This document shows positions 1 to 5,704 of a stretch of 5,809 nt of DNA, piece after piece (positions within the stretch are counted from its first letter, which is position 1; each line of letters begins with the position of its first letter). A program made the position numbers and the translations under genes. The notes beneath the pieces are model-generated. The model saw only the letters and a list, made by a program, of their open reading frames with translations, ran no database searches and was not told the DNA's origin. The stretch is from contig JAIRPA010000037.1 of NCBI GenBank assembly GCA_031257235.1, forward strand, positions 1 through 5,809. Direction: 5' to 3'. Source of the stretch: Burkholderiales bacterium. Its GTDB lineage: Bacteria; Pseudomonadota; Gammaproteobacteria; Burkholderiales; Casimicrobiaceae.

Positions 1-1
1 G

Positions 2-595
2 GCGTTGGTCGGCGGCATGGCGCTCGCGTTGGATTTAAGCGCGGGGGAACGTGAGCGGTTTTCATTGCAACCGTTATTGTTGACGCCGATTCAACCTGTC
101 GAATTAGTCGTCGGCAAATGGGCAACCGTTGCGTTGGTGAACAGCATTTTTGTCGCGCTGACTTTAATTGGTTTCTATTTAACACTGACCTACGCGCCCT
201 TACCCGCCATCGGGGTGCCGTTCTTATTTCACGCACAAGAAGCGATGAAGTTTATTGTTGTTTTGTTGCCGCTTGCCTTGTTTTTTCCGGCGCTGTTCTT
301 TTTAATCGGTTTGCGCGGGCACTCCGTGCGCGAATCGCAAGCCACCACGTCCGTCGTGTTATTGTTGTTTTCCGTGATTCCGATGATGCAAATGCTGTTG
401 CCGCAAAAAGAATCACAGACGATTTCGTTTTATCCGGTGGCGGGGCATTACGCGATGTTGACGCGCATTTTGCGCGGCGACGCCCTGCCCGCGTTTGATC
501 TTGCCATGATTTATATCGTTCCGTTGGCGTTACTCTTGTTGGTTCTTTTTGTGGCAACACGAGTGTTGAGTAAGGGCGCGTCTTACCGTCCGTGA
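2..595 (+). CDS. ABC-2/NatB-type transporter permease, C-terminal part (cut by left edge)
   Basis: This is the C-terminal half of an integral membrane subunit of an ABC exporter. The frame is open to the left edge, so the true start lies outside the window; numbering below starts at the TTG at position 5. The stretch AGERERFSLQPLLLTP (residues 13-28) matches the cytoplasmic signature of ABC-2 permeases of the NatB/YhaP type, where an AGERE-type motif precedes 'LLLTP'. Four hydrophobic segments follow, at about 40-62, 82-103, 115-132 and 167-188. The loop HSVRESQATTS (106-116) corresponds to the 'K/R-E-A/S-Q' motif of NatB-like proteins. NatB-type permeases are about 400 residues, so roughly half is present. 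An ATPase partner (NatA-like) would be expected upstream, outside the window. The substrate cannot be read from the sequence; sodium is known only for NatAB of Bacillus. The gene converges on rtcB with a 30-bp gap that holds only a weak hairpin. Confidence 0.85.
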   Translation, partial: ALVGGMALALDLSAGERERFSLQPLLLTPIQPVELVVGKWATVALVNSIFVALTLIGFYLTLTYAPLPAIGVPFLFHAQEAMKFIVVLLPLALFFPALFFLIGLRGHSVRESQATTSVVLLLFSVIPMMQMLLPQKESQTISFYPVAGHYAMLTRILRGDALPAFDLAMIYIVPLALLLLVLFVATRVLSKGASYRP

Positions 596-625
596 CCCAA
601 CACCTGCAACGGTTTGGGCGTTTGA

Positions 626-1828
626 TTATTCGCTTGCCTTGAAGTTATAAACGGGGCGAACGCGCTCAAGAATCTCGGCGGTCGGCGTGATGTGTTGGAT
701 GATTTCATCCATGCTTTTATACGCCATCGGCGATTCATCCAACGTTTGGCGACTCACCGACGTTGAAAAAACACATTCCATTTCTTTTTTGTATTGACTC
801 ATCGACAAGGTTTTGAACGCGGCGGAGCGGCTCAACAAACGCCCCGCGCCGTGTGGCGCGGATTGATTCCAATCATCGTTGCCTTTGCCGACACAAATTA
901 AACTTCCGTCGCGCATGTTGATCGGTATCAGTAATCGCTCGCCCGATTTTGCCGAGACCGCGCCTTTGCGAAGAATCATGGAGTCCGTATCAATATAGTT
1001 ATGTATGGTGGTGAAGCGGTCGATCTCGGTTAAATTTAATTCGCTGACGATCACATTCACCATAGCCTGCCGATTAAGCGCCGCATAGTATTGGGTTAAT
1101 TTCATGTCGTGAATGTAATCATCAAACAAACTTCCGCTGACATAAGCCAAATCTTTAGGATAATCGTGAAGGGTTTGACTTCTAAGGCTTTTCACGGTGG
1201 CATCAATTTCCCGATCTCGTCCTGCCGCTTTGAGTGAGGCAATGGTGGCGTCGATCTGATGTTGGGCATTCCCGCACAAAGAGTGATAAGCCTCGGTTTG
1301 GTAGTAATCGGCAACTTCCGTCCCCAAGTGACGGCTTCCCGAGTGGACGACAATATAAAGATGGCCGGCGTTTGAGCGGTCAATCTCAATAAAATGATTG
1401 CCGCCGCCAAGCGAGCCGATACTGCGGCGCGCGCGGGTCAGGTTGACTTTATCGGCGCATCGCAATTCGTCGAGGTTAATCTTCTCGTTGAACGCGTGAA
1501 GCTCTTTACGGATGTTGCGCCCGGACGGAATTTTGTTCCGAATGAGATCGTCTAAGGCTTTAAAGTCAATCTGCGTTTCCTCAAGTTTGACCGTTTCCAT
1601 GCCGCAACCAATATCCACCCCCACCATGCCCGGCACGATTTTGTCGGTGATGGTCATGGTGGTGCCGATGGTGCAGCCTTTCCCTAAATGAACGTCAGGC
1701 ATGATGCGAATTTTGCAATCCGCAAACTCCGCGCGATTGCACACGGTTTCGACTTGCGAAACCGCCGCCGGTTCGATGTTGTTTGTGTAACAAATGGCTA
1801 AATTATGGGTTCCGGTGATTTGTTTCAT
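626..1828 (-). CDS. rtcB: RNA-splicing ligase RtcB (RNA 3'-phosphate/5'-OH ligase)
   Basis: RtcB joins RNA 2',3'-cyclic phosphate or 3'-phosphate ends to 5'-OH ends, using GTP and Mn2+ through a guanylylated histidine. In bacteria it repairs cleaved tRNA and rRNA in the cytoplasm. At 400 residues it is full length (E. coli RtcB has 408). Visible motifs are PDVHLGKG (44-51), VGVDIGCGM (69-77) with metal ligands D72 and C75, GGGNHFIEID (141-150) with H145, VHSGSRHLG (161-169) with H162, TIHNYID (274-280) with H276, and APHGAGRLLSR (324-334) with H326, the expected GMP-accepting histidine. No catalytic residue is missing. The ATG is the natural start because the protein aligns from its first residues, but the ribosome site is weak: only a CGGA about 11 nt upstream. 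No rtcA, rtcR or prfH gene is present in the window. From memory, the N-terminal wording (ICYTNN, IRIMPDVH) resembles the Firmicutes/Bacteroidetes RtcB branch more than E. coli RtcB. Confidence 0.97.
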   Translation of the reverse strand: MKQITGTHNLAICYTNNIEPAAVSQVETVCNRAEFADCKIRIMPDVHLGKGCTIGTTMTITDKIVPGMVGVDIGCGMETVKLEETQIDFKALDDLIRNKIPSGRNIRKELHAFNEKINLDELRCADKVNLTRARRSIGSLGGGNHFIEIDRSNAGHLYIVVHSGSRHLGTEVADYYQTEAYHSLCGNAQHQIDATIASLKAAGRDREIDATVKSLRSQTLHDYPKDLAYVSGSLFDDYIHDMKLTQYYAALNRQAMVNVIVSELNLTEIDRFTTIHNYIDTDSMILRKGAVSAKSGERLLIPINMRDGSLICVGKGNDDWNQSAPHGAGRLLSRSAAFKTLSMSQYKKEMECVFSTSVSRQTLDESPMAYKSMDEIIQHITPTAEILERVRPVYNFKASE

Positions 1829-1865
1829 TGTTGATTTTGTCCGAAATAACTATTTTTGGGAGGGT

Positions 1866-1894
1866 ATCATACCCCTTAGCCCGCCAAACGTTAA
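1866..1894 (-). promoter_or_regulatory. Candidate sigma-70 promoter of rtcB with overlapping palindrome
   Basis: Read on the minus strand, TTAACG (1889-1894, 4/6 match to the -35 consensus) is followed after exactly 17 nt by TATGAT (1866-1871, 5/6 match to the -10). Transcription would start near 1859, leaving a leader of about 30 nt before the rtcB ATG. The -10 box lies inside a perfect 6-bp dyad, GGGTAT-C-ATACCC (1862-1874), which could be an operator. The call rests on consensus matching only. Confidence 0.45.
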
Positions 1895-1917
1895 GAGGGT
1901 TGGCTTTGCCGATCCCC

Positions 1918-1952
1918 AAAAAAACGAGCGAAGAGTCCTCTCCGCTCGTTTT
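1918..1952 (-). terminator. Rho-independent terminator of the lipoprotein gene
   Basis: On the minus strand AAAACGAGCG (1943-1952) pairs perfectly with CGCTCGTTTT (1921-1930). The stem continues inwards through a G-U pair and AGA/TCT. The descending arm runs into a tract of seven T residues (1918-1924). It lies 31 nt past the lipoprotein stop codon and upstream of the rtcB promoter, so the two minus-strand genes are probably separate transcription units. Confidence 0.85.
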
Positions 1953-1982
1953 GGTGTTGAACTTCAAAGGATGAAGGGCCAA

Positions 1983-2777
1983 TCAAAAATCAGGGTAAGT
2001 ATTAAGATCATCGGGGAAGGTTATCGTTTGTCTTCCTTGTTTGAGGTTTAATACTTTGGAGGTTTCCGTCACGGTTGCCTTTTGACCATTTAAGGTGATC
2101 TCAACGACGGTGGTGATGATGACCTGTGTAATATTGTCGTTTGAATCCAACGTTGCCGTGATCGTGCGGGACAACGGGGTCGGTCGGGTAAACCCGGAGA
2201 GTTCGTTGTAATCGTCAAAAGAATCGATCAAATCATCAAAAACATCTTTGTACGCGTCAAGCGCGAGCGAAAAACTAACGACTTTATTGCCGTCCTCCGA
2301 GGTCGAGGAAGCGTCGGTCACGTTGTCTTTATCCAAAACATCGAGAAGTTCGTAATCTAAAAATTCTTCGATTTCGTCGTTGTCCATTTTATATTTGTAT
2401 TGTTCATGGGAGGTCTTGACGTAGAAGATTTCATCTTTGACATAGTATTCGTAGGTGCCCAACAAAGCGCCGTCGGCGTTATAGTCGGCATATTTTTCCG
2501 ACCAACCAAGGTTGCCCTTTGCCGGTTTGTCGATGATCGTCGTGCCGACCGTTCTTAATATTGGCGTGGATTGTCCGGGGTTGTCCAGCGTCGTTGTGGT
2601 TTCATCGTTCCACGCAAGACCTTCCGCGTTGTTGACTTTTTCGGCTGCCGAGTTGTACAAGGCTAAAGCGCTTTCATCATGGGTTGAGCCGGAACTTGAG
2701 CCGTCGCCGCCGCAAGCCACGAGTAACACCGGCGCGATCATCACCGACAAAACGTATTGAATCAGACGTTGATACAT
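1983..2777 (-). CDS. Acidic outer-membrane-type lipoprotein of unknown function
   Basis: This is a predicted exported lipoprotein of 264 residues whose role I do not recognise. The ATG at 2777 is chosen because AAAGGAGA sits 6-13 nt upstream and because the product then starts with a lipoprotein signal. That signal is MYQR, a hydrophobic stretch (about 5-21), then the lipobox LVA-C with C22 as the lipidated cysteine. G23 rather than Asp follows the cysteine, which under the E. coli sorting rule favours the outer membrane. A Gly/Ser-rich tether follows (GGDGSSSGS, 23-31). The mature domain alternates hydrophobic and polar residues, as in beta strands (YEYYVKDEIFYVKTS 109-123; TVTETSKVLNL 235-245), and carries a strongly acidic middle (about 131-191, rich in D and E). 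The pattern of paired Tyr/Phe strands recalls the LolA/LppX-like and DUF6612-type lipoproteins, but that is an impression, not a family match. An in-frame extension to 2918 adds 47 residues with no signal character and was rejected. The gene diverges from glnA and ends at its own terminator. Confidence 0.85.
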   Translation of the reverse strand: MYQRLIQYVLSVMIAPVLLVACGGDGSSSGSTHDESALALYNSAAEKVNNAEGLAWNDETTTTLDNPGQSTPILRTVGTTIIDKPAKGNLGWSEKYADYNADGALLGTYEYYVKDEIFYVKTSHEQYKYKMDNDEIEEFLDYELLDVLDKDNVTDASSTSEDGNKVVSFSLALDAYKDVFDDLIDSFDDYNELSGFTRPTPLSRTITATLDSNDNITQVIITTVVEITLNGQKATVTETSKVLNLKQGRQTITFPDDLNTYPDF

Positions 2778-3211
2778 ATTTTCTCCTTTGGGAAAGATTG
2801 TTGTTGAGGTAAAACCACAATGTTCTTTAAAGCGCGACACTTGGAAGAACGCTTTGGCGGCAAGATTGGGGAGCACCCGATGATCACAACGCCGTTTGTG
2901 CAAAGTAGCATATATCATGCCGAGGCATCAACCTCCCCAAAGGGGTAAGGTCTTGAAAAAAAGGCGCGCGAGCGGGTTTTTTGACTGCGCTTTTTTGGTG
3001 CGTTTGGGAGGGCAGACGATCCAAAGCGGGGCGCGTCAGAAAAATAGCCGGCGAAAGCAAAAGAATCGCTACCTTTCCTAAATAAAAGCGGTTAATATCG
3101 CAAACGGGACTTTTGTAACCCGCTTGAAGCCCGCTTTTACAAAAGTCTTTTTTGACGCGTCGTTTTGAACGCGAAAAACGTTTTCATCATTCTTTTTTAG
3201 GAGATTTCATT
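2778..3211. other. Divergent intergenic region between the lipoprotein gene and glnA
   Basis: This gap of 434 bp contains no convincing gene. Its contents, left to right: the lipoprotein ribosome site (around 2783-2790); a small dyad ATGCC-GA-GGCAT (2917-2928); a hairpin ACCTCCCC/GGGG-TA-AGGT (2931-2951); T6 tracts at 2977-2982 and 2991-2996, the second able to pair with the A tract and GCGC near 2954-2966; a long perfect inverted repeat at 3108-3147, annotated separately; and the glnA ribosome site AGGAG (3199-3203). I looked for an NtrC-type site (TGCAC...GTGCA) and a sigma-54 -24/-12 element and found neither. No sigma-70 promoter here is good enough to annotate. Confidence 0.6.
3108..3153 (+). 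promoter_or_regulatory. Perfect 11-bp inverted repeat plus T6 in the glnA leader (attenuator-like or operator)
   Basis: GACTTTTGTAA (3108-3118) is repeated exactly as its reverse complement, TTACAAAAGTC (3137-3147), across an 18-nt spacer. TTTTTT (3148-3153) follows directly. As RNA this is a terminator-shaped hairpin 58 nt before the glnA start, on the glnA strand. No other + strand gene lies upstream that it could serve, so it would act on glnA itself. The AT-rich stem makes it a weak terminator, and a protein-binding dyad is the alternative. Confidence 0.45.
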
Positions 3212-4624
3212 ATGTCTGCCAGTGCCGACGCCCTCAAACTTATCCGTGAGTCTGAAGTTCGTTTTGTCGATTTCCGTTTTACCGATACTCTGGGTAAAGA
3301 ACATCATGTCACGGTGCCCGCGCACCAAATCAGCGAAGATGTTTTTGAAGACGGTCATCCGTTCGACGGTTCATCCATCGCCGGGTGGAAAGGCATCCAA
3401 GCGTCAGACATGTTGCTTTTGCCCGATCCGAACACCGCCAAACTCGATCCCTTTTTTGAAGAAAAAACCGTCATTATGACGTGCGACGTTCTTGATCCTG
3501 CCGACGGCAAAGGGTATGTTCGTGACCCGCGCTCGCTGGCTCGTCGCGCCGAAGCCTATTTGAAATCGACCGGCATTGCCGATACCGCCTATTTTGGTCC
3601 CGAACCCGAATTCTTTGTTTTTGATCAAGTGCAGTGGCGCACCGATATGTCCGGCTGCTTTTTGAAAATCTCGTCGGATGAATCCGCGTGGGCGACCGAT
3701 GCGGAAATCGACGGCGGCAACGCGGGGCATCGCCCGCGCGTCAAAGGCGGGTATTTCCCGGTGCCTCCCGTGGATAGTTTGCAAAACATCCGTTCGGAAA
3801 TGTGTTTGATTTTGGAGCGTTTGGGCATTCCGGTTGAAATTCATCACCACGAAGTCGGTCACGCCGGTCAGTGCGAAATCGGCACGCGTTTTTCCACGCT
3901 GGTGCAACGCGCCGATTGGTTGCAACTTTTGAAATACGTCGTTCACAATGTGGCTCATCAAAACGGCAAAACGGCAACCTTCATGCCCAAACCGATCGTC
4001 GGCGACAACGGGTCGGGGATGCACGTGCATCAATCGTTGTGGAAGGACGGCAAGAACCTTTTTGCGGGTGACGGCTATTCCGGTCTTTCGGAATTAGCGC
4101 TTTATTATATTGGCGGCATCATCAAACACGCGCGCGCGTTAAACGCCATCACCAATCCGACGATCAACTCTTACCGTCGCTTGGTGCCGGGGTTTGAGGC
4201 CCCCGTCAAACTCGCGTATTCCGCGCGTAACCGCTCGGCGTCGATTCGGATTCCTTACGTGGCAAGCCCGAAAGCGCGTCGCATCGAAGTCCGTTTCCCG
4301 GATCCCACCGCGAACTCGTACTTGGCTTTTTCCGCGATGATGATGGCAGGCTTGGACGGCATCCAGAACAAAATCCATCCCGGAGACCCGGCGGACAAAA
4401 ACCTTTACGATCTTCCGCCCGAAGAAAACGCGAAAATCCCGACGGTTTGCCCGTCGTTGGACGTTGCGTTGGAAGCCTTAAAACGCGACCACGAATTTTT
4501 AACGCGCGGCGGCGTGTTTACTTCCGACATCATCGAAGGCTTCATCGGTCTTAAAGAAGAAGAAGTCACCCGTTCCCGTATGACGGTTCATCCGTTTGAG
4601 TTTGAGTTGTATTACAGCCTGTAA
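3212..4624 (+). CDS. glnA: Glutamine synthetase, type I (GSI-beta)
   Basis: Glutamine synthetase condenses glutamate and ammonium to glutamine with ATP. It is the main ammonium-assimilation enzyme and a cytoplasmic dodecamer. The protein has 470 residues, the usual GSI-beta length, and the ATG has AGGAG 8 nt upstream. An in-frame extension of 20 residues lacks a ribosome site and was not used. The active-site set is complete, offset by +2 from the Salmonella/E. coli numbering: latch D52 in FDGSSIAGW, metal ligands E131 and E133 (GPEPEFF), E214 and E222 (EVGHAGQCE), H271 (NGSGMHVHQS), R323 and E329 (RRLVPGFEAP), R341 and R346 (NRSASIRIP), E359 and R361 (RIEVRFPDP). Y399 in NLYDLPPEE is the adenylylation tyrosine, implying control by GlnE and PII. 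VGH at 215-217 replaces the commoner VAT/VAG. The gene is monocistronic by position: divergent neighbour upstream, strong terminator downstream. No nitrogen-control promoter was recognised. Confidence 0.98.
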   Translation: MSASADALKLIRESEVRFVDFRFTDTLGKEHHVTVPAHQISEDVFEDGHPFDGSSIAGWKGIQASDMLLLPDPNTAKLDPFFEEKTVIMTCDVLDPADGKGYVRDPRSLARRAEAYLKSTGIADTAYFGPEPEFFVFDQVQWRTDMSGCFLKISSDESAWATDAEIDGGNAGHRPRVKGGYFPVPPVDSLQNIRSEMCLILERLGIPVEIHHHEVGHAGQCEIGTRFSTLVQRADWLQLLKYVVHNVAHQNGKTATFMPKPIVGDNGSGMHVHQSLWKDGKNLFAGDGYSGLSELALYYIGGIIKHARALNAITNPTINSYRRLVPGFEAPVKLAYSARNRSASIRIPYVASPKARRIEVRFPDPTANSYLAFSAMMMAGLDGIQNKIHPGDPADKNLYDLPPEENAKIPTVCPSLDVALEALKRDHEFLTRGGVFTSDIIEGFIGLKEEEVTRSRMTVHPFEFELYYSL

Positions 4625-4670
4625 GCCAACGGGCAAAAGTCAACACAGACGTTCATTCTTTGACGAAAAG

Positions 4671-4709
4671 ACGCAAAACCGCCTTTTGTTTGGCGGTTTT
4701 TGCGTTTTT
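4671..4709 (+). terminator. Rho-independent terminator of glnA
   Basis: ACGCAAAACCGCC (4671-4683) pairs with GGCGG-TTTTTGCGT (4692-4705) across an 8-nt loop, with one bulged T in a 13-bp stem, and ends in a T5 tract (4705-4709). It starts 47 nt after the glnA stop. The matching A and T arms mean it could also work on the minus strand. Confidence 0.9.
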
Positions 4710-4772
4710 GGGCTAAAAATCTTTAAAGAAAGCAACGGGGGTTTCTTTTACGGTTCGGCTTGGTTTAAAAAT

Positions 4773-4781
4773 TGCTAAAAT
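4773..4781 (+). promoter_or_regulatory. Extended -10 promoter of the DUF4124 gene
   Basis: TG-C-TAAAAT is an extended -10 element (TGn plus a 5/6 match to TATAAT). Transcription would start near 4788 and give a leader of about 24 nt. The -35 region is poor (TTCGGC at best), which is normal for extended -10 promoters. Its position just after the glnA terminator supports it. Confidence 0.5.
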
Positions 4782-4811
4782 TACCCGCTCATTCCGATAA
4801 AAATACCTTTT

Positions 4812-5327
4812 ATGTTGAAAAAAACCTTACTTTTGTGGATGTTTCGCGTTGCGTGTCTGGCGGCGTTGGGCGTGTCGTCCACGGCATTTGCCGATATTTG
4901 CGCGTATGAAAACGCCGACGGCAAAAAAATATACACCGATCAAGCACCCGGATACGGCTGGAAAAAACGTCAGTGTTTTCGTTCGGGGATTCCCACAGGA
5001 GGACCCAAAAGCACGGTGTCTCAACCGGTCGCCTCCGGCGGAGTTCGCACCTCCTCCTCTTCTTCCTCGTCGAGTTTGCCTAGAGTTTCCAAACAAACAC
5101 AAACCTCTCGTGACTTTCAGCGTCGCCAATTATTGCAAGAAGAATTGGCCGCCGAAAACAAGCTCTTGGAAGACGCCGTGAAGTTGCAGGTCATCGGGTT
5201 TGCGCCGACCTCGTCGGAAGAATTGGCCAACCCACAGATTTACACCAAGCGCGTCGCCTCCTTAAACGAAGACGTGACCCTTCACGAGCGCAATATCGAA
5301 GCACTCAAAAAAGAGCTTTCGCGGTAG
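4812..5327 (+). CDS. Secreted DUF4124-type protein with C-terminal coiled coil
   Basis: This is a predicted periplasmic protein of 171 residues; its molecular function is unknown. It begins with a Sec signal peptide: MLKK, a hydrophobic core to about residue 22, and an AFA cleavage site before D28. The segment ICAYENADGKKIYTDQAP (29-46) matches the start of DUF4124, where a short 'Y-x-DxxGxxxYTD' hairpin is typical. C30 and C55 frame this hairpin and could form a disulfide. A Gly/Ser/Thr-rich linker follows, with eight Ser in a row at 81-88, then a charged helical segment (about 98-171; QLLQEELAAENKLLEDAV and LHERNIEALKKELS) likely to be coiled coil. From memory, a DUF4124 gene next to glnA, often ahead of ntrB, recurs in beta/gammaproteobacteria; no ntrB follows here. 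No Shine-Dalgarno sequence is evident, but the signal peptide starts right at this ATG, which decides the start. Terminator and promoter placement suggest expression independent of glnA. Confidence 0.88.
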   Translation: MLKKTLLLWMFRVACLAALGVSSTAFADICAYENADGKKIYTDQAPGYGWKKRQCFRSGIPTGGPKSTVSQPVASGGVRTSSSSSSSSLPRVSKQTQTSRDFQRRQLLQEELAAENKLLEDAVKLQVIGFAPTSSEELANPQIYTKRVASLNEDVTLHERNIEALKKELSR

Positions 5328-5345
5328 TTGCCTCCTTTCGTGTAG

Positions 5346-5365
5346 GGGCGAGGCTTGCCTCGCCC
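5346..5365. repeat. REP-like perfect hairpin after the DUF4124 gene
   Basis: GGGCGAGGC (5346-5354) and GCCTCGCCC (5357-5365) form a perfect 9-bp stem around TT, preceded by GTAG. It lies 18 nt past the DUF4124 stop. GC-rich palindromes starting GTAGGGGCGA are, from memory, common dispersed intergenic repeats in bacterial genomes. No T tract follows, so it is not a standard terminator. Copy number cannot be judged from one window. Confidence 0.6.
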
Positions 5366-5374
5366 GAAAAGCGC

Positions 5375-5424
5375 AAACCCCCGTCAGGCTAAAGCCTGCC
5401 ACCCCCTTTTTATAAAGGGGGTTT
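5375..5424. repeat. Compound hairpin element with competing stems, possible terminator
   Basis: Three perfect pairings overlap. CAGGCT (5385-5390) pairs with AGCCTG (5393-5398). ACCCCCTTT (5401-5409) pairs with AAAGGGGGT (5414-5422) around TTAT. AAACCCCC (5375-5382) can instead pair with GGGGGTTT (5417-5424) and enclose the first hairpin. The two outer pairings exclude each other because they share the G5 tract. The 9-bp stem ending in TTT could also terminate the DUF4124 transcript. Confidence 0.6.
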
Positions 5425-5438
5425 CAGGAATCAGGAAT
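5425..5438. repeat. Two tandem copies of CAGGAAT
   Basis: CAGGAAT occurs twice in direct succession (5425-5431, 5432-5438) at the edge of the hairpin cluster. It may mark the boundary of the repeat element or be a small slippage product. Confidence 0.5.
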
Positions 5439-5691
5439 CCTCCAGCGCCCAAATGTATCGAATCGTCACCCAATCTTGAACAAAGCGAAACATTTCATTT
5501 TAAAAAGATAATATGTGTCCGGCTATGAATTTTTTATTCACGGTGTGTCTCTTTTTTAATACAGGCATGTTGTCGCATGGTCGGAAATAATGCCGATAGG
5601 CGGGGTAATTTATGCGAGGTGATAATCTGAGCGGGCTGTGTGGTTTCTGCTTTTCCTTCTTCCGGAATTTTTGTTTATTTCTACATTCCAA

Positions 5692-5697
5692 AAGGAG
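5692..5697 (+). promoter_or_regulatory. Strong Shine-Dalgarno site of the Cys-Pro heptad gene
   Basis: AAGGAG sits 7 nt before the ATG at 5705. This is the strongest ribosome site in the window together with that of the lipoprotein gene. It is the main reason to read the repeat region as a + strand gene. Confidence 0.8.
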
Positions 5698-5704
5698 TTA
5701 AAAA

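Larger units (their letters stand above)
5328..5704. other. Intergenic stretch: hairpin repeats, then an AT-rich leader-like region
   Basis: This gap of 377 bp has two parts. Positions 5342-5440 hold a cluster of hairpins and a short tandem repeat, annotated separately. Positions 5441-5704 are AT-richer, with T-runs, a small TGAAT-T5-ATTCA hairpin (5526-5540) and the ribosome site of the next gene. The best promoter guess for that gene is TTGAAC (5476-5481), 17 nt, TTTAAA (5499-5504), 4/6 on each box, which would give a leader of nearly 200 nt. No riboswitch or small RNA family was recognised. Confidence 0.5.

Noticed and set aside
596..628. Possible terminator between the permease gene and rtcB (CCCAA/TTGGG with inner CC/GG).
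   Set aside because: The stem is short and interrupted and the T tract is only three bases, too weak to annotate as a terminator.
2778..2918. N-terminal extension of the lipoprotein to a start at 2918.
   Set aside because: It would bury the signal peptide and lipobox 47 residues into the protein, while a good ribosome site precedes the internal ATG at 2777.
2896..3081. Basic 61-codon + strand ORF upstream of glnA.
   Set aside because: No Shine-Dalgarno sequence, low-complexity Lys/Arg/Gln composition, and it overlaps the hairpins and T tracts of the intergenic region.
3404..4033. Long minus-strand ORF opposite glnA (209 codons).
   Set aside because: It is a shadow of the glnA reading frame, with no family features and no ribosome site.
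4735..5384. Ten-base inverted copies (ACGGGGGTTT at 4735-4744, AAACCCCCGT at 5375-5384) flanking the DUF4124 gene, suggesting terminal repeats of a mobile unit.
   Set aside because: Matches of this length with a G5 core are expected by chance in a window this size; there is no target duplication or transposase.
5525..5590. A 21-residue hydrophobic + strand ORF beginning MNFLFTV in the leader of the heptad gene.
   Set aside because: No Shine-Dalgarno sequence precedes it and a Phe/Leu-rich peptide is expected from T-runs. Only conservation in relatives could revive it as a leader peptide.
5500..5691. Minus-strand 63-codon ORF rich in Lys, Arg and His.
   Set aside because: It starts at a TTG without a ribosome site, has no recognisable domain, and its composition simply reflects T/C-rich DNA on the + strand.
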